A DNA stretch of 19,088 nucleotides from Owenia fusiformis (taxonomy: Eukaryota; Annelida; Polychaeta; Sabellida; Oweniidae): contig CAIIXF020000001.1 in assembly GCA_903813345.2 (NCBI GenBank), positions 31,513,556-31,532,643 on the forward strand, in the 5' to 3' direction. This document shows, piece by piece, positions 18,316 to 19,088 of this stretch. The notes under the pieces are model-generated. The model searched no databases. It saw only the letters and a list, made by a program, of their open reading frames with translations, and was not told the origin of the DNA. How positions within the stretch are numbered: position 1 is the first letter of the stretch; every line of letters starts with the position of its first letter. The position numbers and the translations under genes are program-made.

Positions 18316-18388
18316 GCATGTACACAGATAAATTACAAAATACATATATTCATTAAGTTCGTGAAAAGGACTCTAAATTTTTGGTTTC

Positions 18389-18715
18389 TCAGTCAATCCG
18401 GCTGAAATTTTCACTCAGTTTACCTATACTTTTCATACACTTGAATCTTAAGGTATAATGAATAGATCCTTGAGGAAAAAAGATATAGTTTCTAAAGTAA
18501 CATGAGTCCAGGGGACGCGGAGCAGGCAAAAAATGATTTGTTTTGTTTGAATGTTCACTTTTTTTTCTGCTACTTATTTTACTAACAGTATCTAAAGCAT
18601 ATACGTGTTCAAAATAGTGTACAGCATGGTCTACAAGTATACACCTCTCTGGTCTCACTTCCCATTCCTCAAACAGATGGCGGAACTCATTTTGGAAATT
18701 GCTGGCGATTGAGCG
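18389..18715 (-). CDS. Unrecognised ORF fragment, possible exon
   Basis: A minus-strand frame open for 108 codons after a TAA at 18718-18716. It has no ATG near its start; the first methionine codon is far downstream. The first half reads like a real protein (for example FQNEFRHLFEEWEVRPERC), the second half is more AT-driven. An AG lies just upstream of the plausible part, so an exon is conceivable. No family is recognised. It may equally be a fragment of an old mobile element. Confidence 0.2.
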   Translation of the reverse strand, partial: RSIASNFQNEFRHLFEEWEVRPERCILVDHAVHYFEHVYALDTVSKISSRKKSEHSNKTNHFLPAPRPLDSCYFRNYIFFPQGSIHYTLRFKCMKSIGKLSENFSRID

Positions 18716-18779
18716 TTATATGTATGTATAAGTTCTCCTAAGGTCGAATGACGAATTCCCCAAAGATTATTTCTCACCA

Positions 18780-18977
18780 ATGTCATTTGCAAGAATATAT
18801 TTATGCATGAAGAAGTATCCTGGCCACTATATTTATCATTATGATAAAACCCCAGTCACACCTCAAACCTTGTCAAGGATACTATCTCTAACAAATTGGA
18901 GATGGATCGACAAGATCAAGAAGTTTTCATTTGACGAGCAATTGGGCAATATCGACGAGTGTCTTGTCAAAGAGTAG
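18780..18977 (+). CDS. Small hypothetical ORF
   Basis: 65 codons from ATG to TAG on the plus strand. The product is lysine- and tyrosine-rich at the start with an amphipathic end (DEQLGNIDECLVKE). No domain, signal peptide or neighbour supports a function, and a frame of this length can arise by chance. The rest of 18316-19088 shows no repeat or mobile-element end. Confidence 0.15.
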   Translation: MSFARIYLCMKKYPGHYIYHYDKTPVTPQTLSRILSLTNWRWIDKIKKFSFDEQLGNIDECLVKE

Positions 18978-19088
18978 GCAACCCTTTGTTCTACAAGGTA
19001 TCGGTCTTTGATCAGATTAAATCAGCAATGTTCCTTAACATTAAATTATCATTAGCGTACCTTATACGTAGGAAAATCTGCTAATTTG

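Overview
This is an AT-rich eukaryotic window with no sign of bacterial gene organisation. It is built almost entirely from transposable elements. Animal-type Ty3/gypsy retrotransposons, a hAT-type MITE and long non-coding AT-rich stretches suggest a metazoan nuclear genome, most plausibly an aquatic invertebrate. The taxon is inference only. I recognise no conserved host gene, tRNA or rRNA.

Left part (1-9862): a plus-strand Ty3/gypsy retrotransposon. Positions 1-1823 are non-coding and hold three sets of short tandem repeats (22 bp, 15 bp and 46-56 bp units). Positions 1824-7064 are one uninterrupted 1746-codon Gag-Pol frame: Gag, two zinc knuckles, protease, reverse transcriptase, RNase H, integrase, GPY/F motif and a C-terminal chromodomain. 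A 1.87 kb non-coding tail follows. It ends in a polypurine tract and a 930-bp LTR (8933-9862) with TGTAAC...GTTACA ends. I see no matching 5' LTR upstream of the gene.

Middle (9863-11243): AT-rich spacer. One small GC-richer open frame next to a good splice-donor sequence is a possible exon, with weak support.

Right part (11244-18315): a second LTR element on the minus strand, of a different and unusual kind. Its 3' LTR is 11244-12730, with near-perfect inverted ends, and is interrupted by a 591-bp hAT-like MITE with an 8-bp target duplication. Its 5' LTR survives only as a 223-bp fragment (18093-18315), identical to the end of the 3' LTR. A tRNA-type primer binding site and a polypurine tract sit where expected. 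The interior codes for no reverse transcriptase or integrase. It carries a long frame with a unique N-terminus, about 35 copies of a 19-residue repeat organised largely as 171-bp (57-residue) higher-order units, and then a normal Gag with two CCHC knuckles. Two in-frame TGA codons interrupt it. The Gag ends at a textbook -1 frameshift heptamer (GGGAAAC directly followed by TAG), which opens a 203-codon acidic frame of unknown function, then decayed sequence. I read this as a non-autonomous, Gag-bearing element that presumably borrows pol functions in trans.

Right flank (18316-19088): two short unrecognised open frames and otherwise nothing identifiable.
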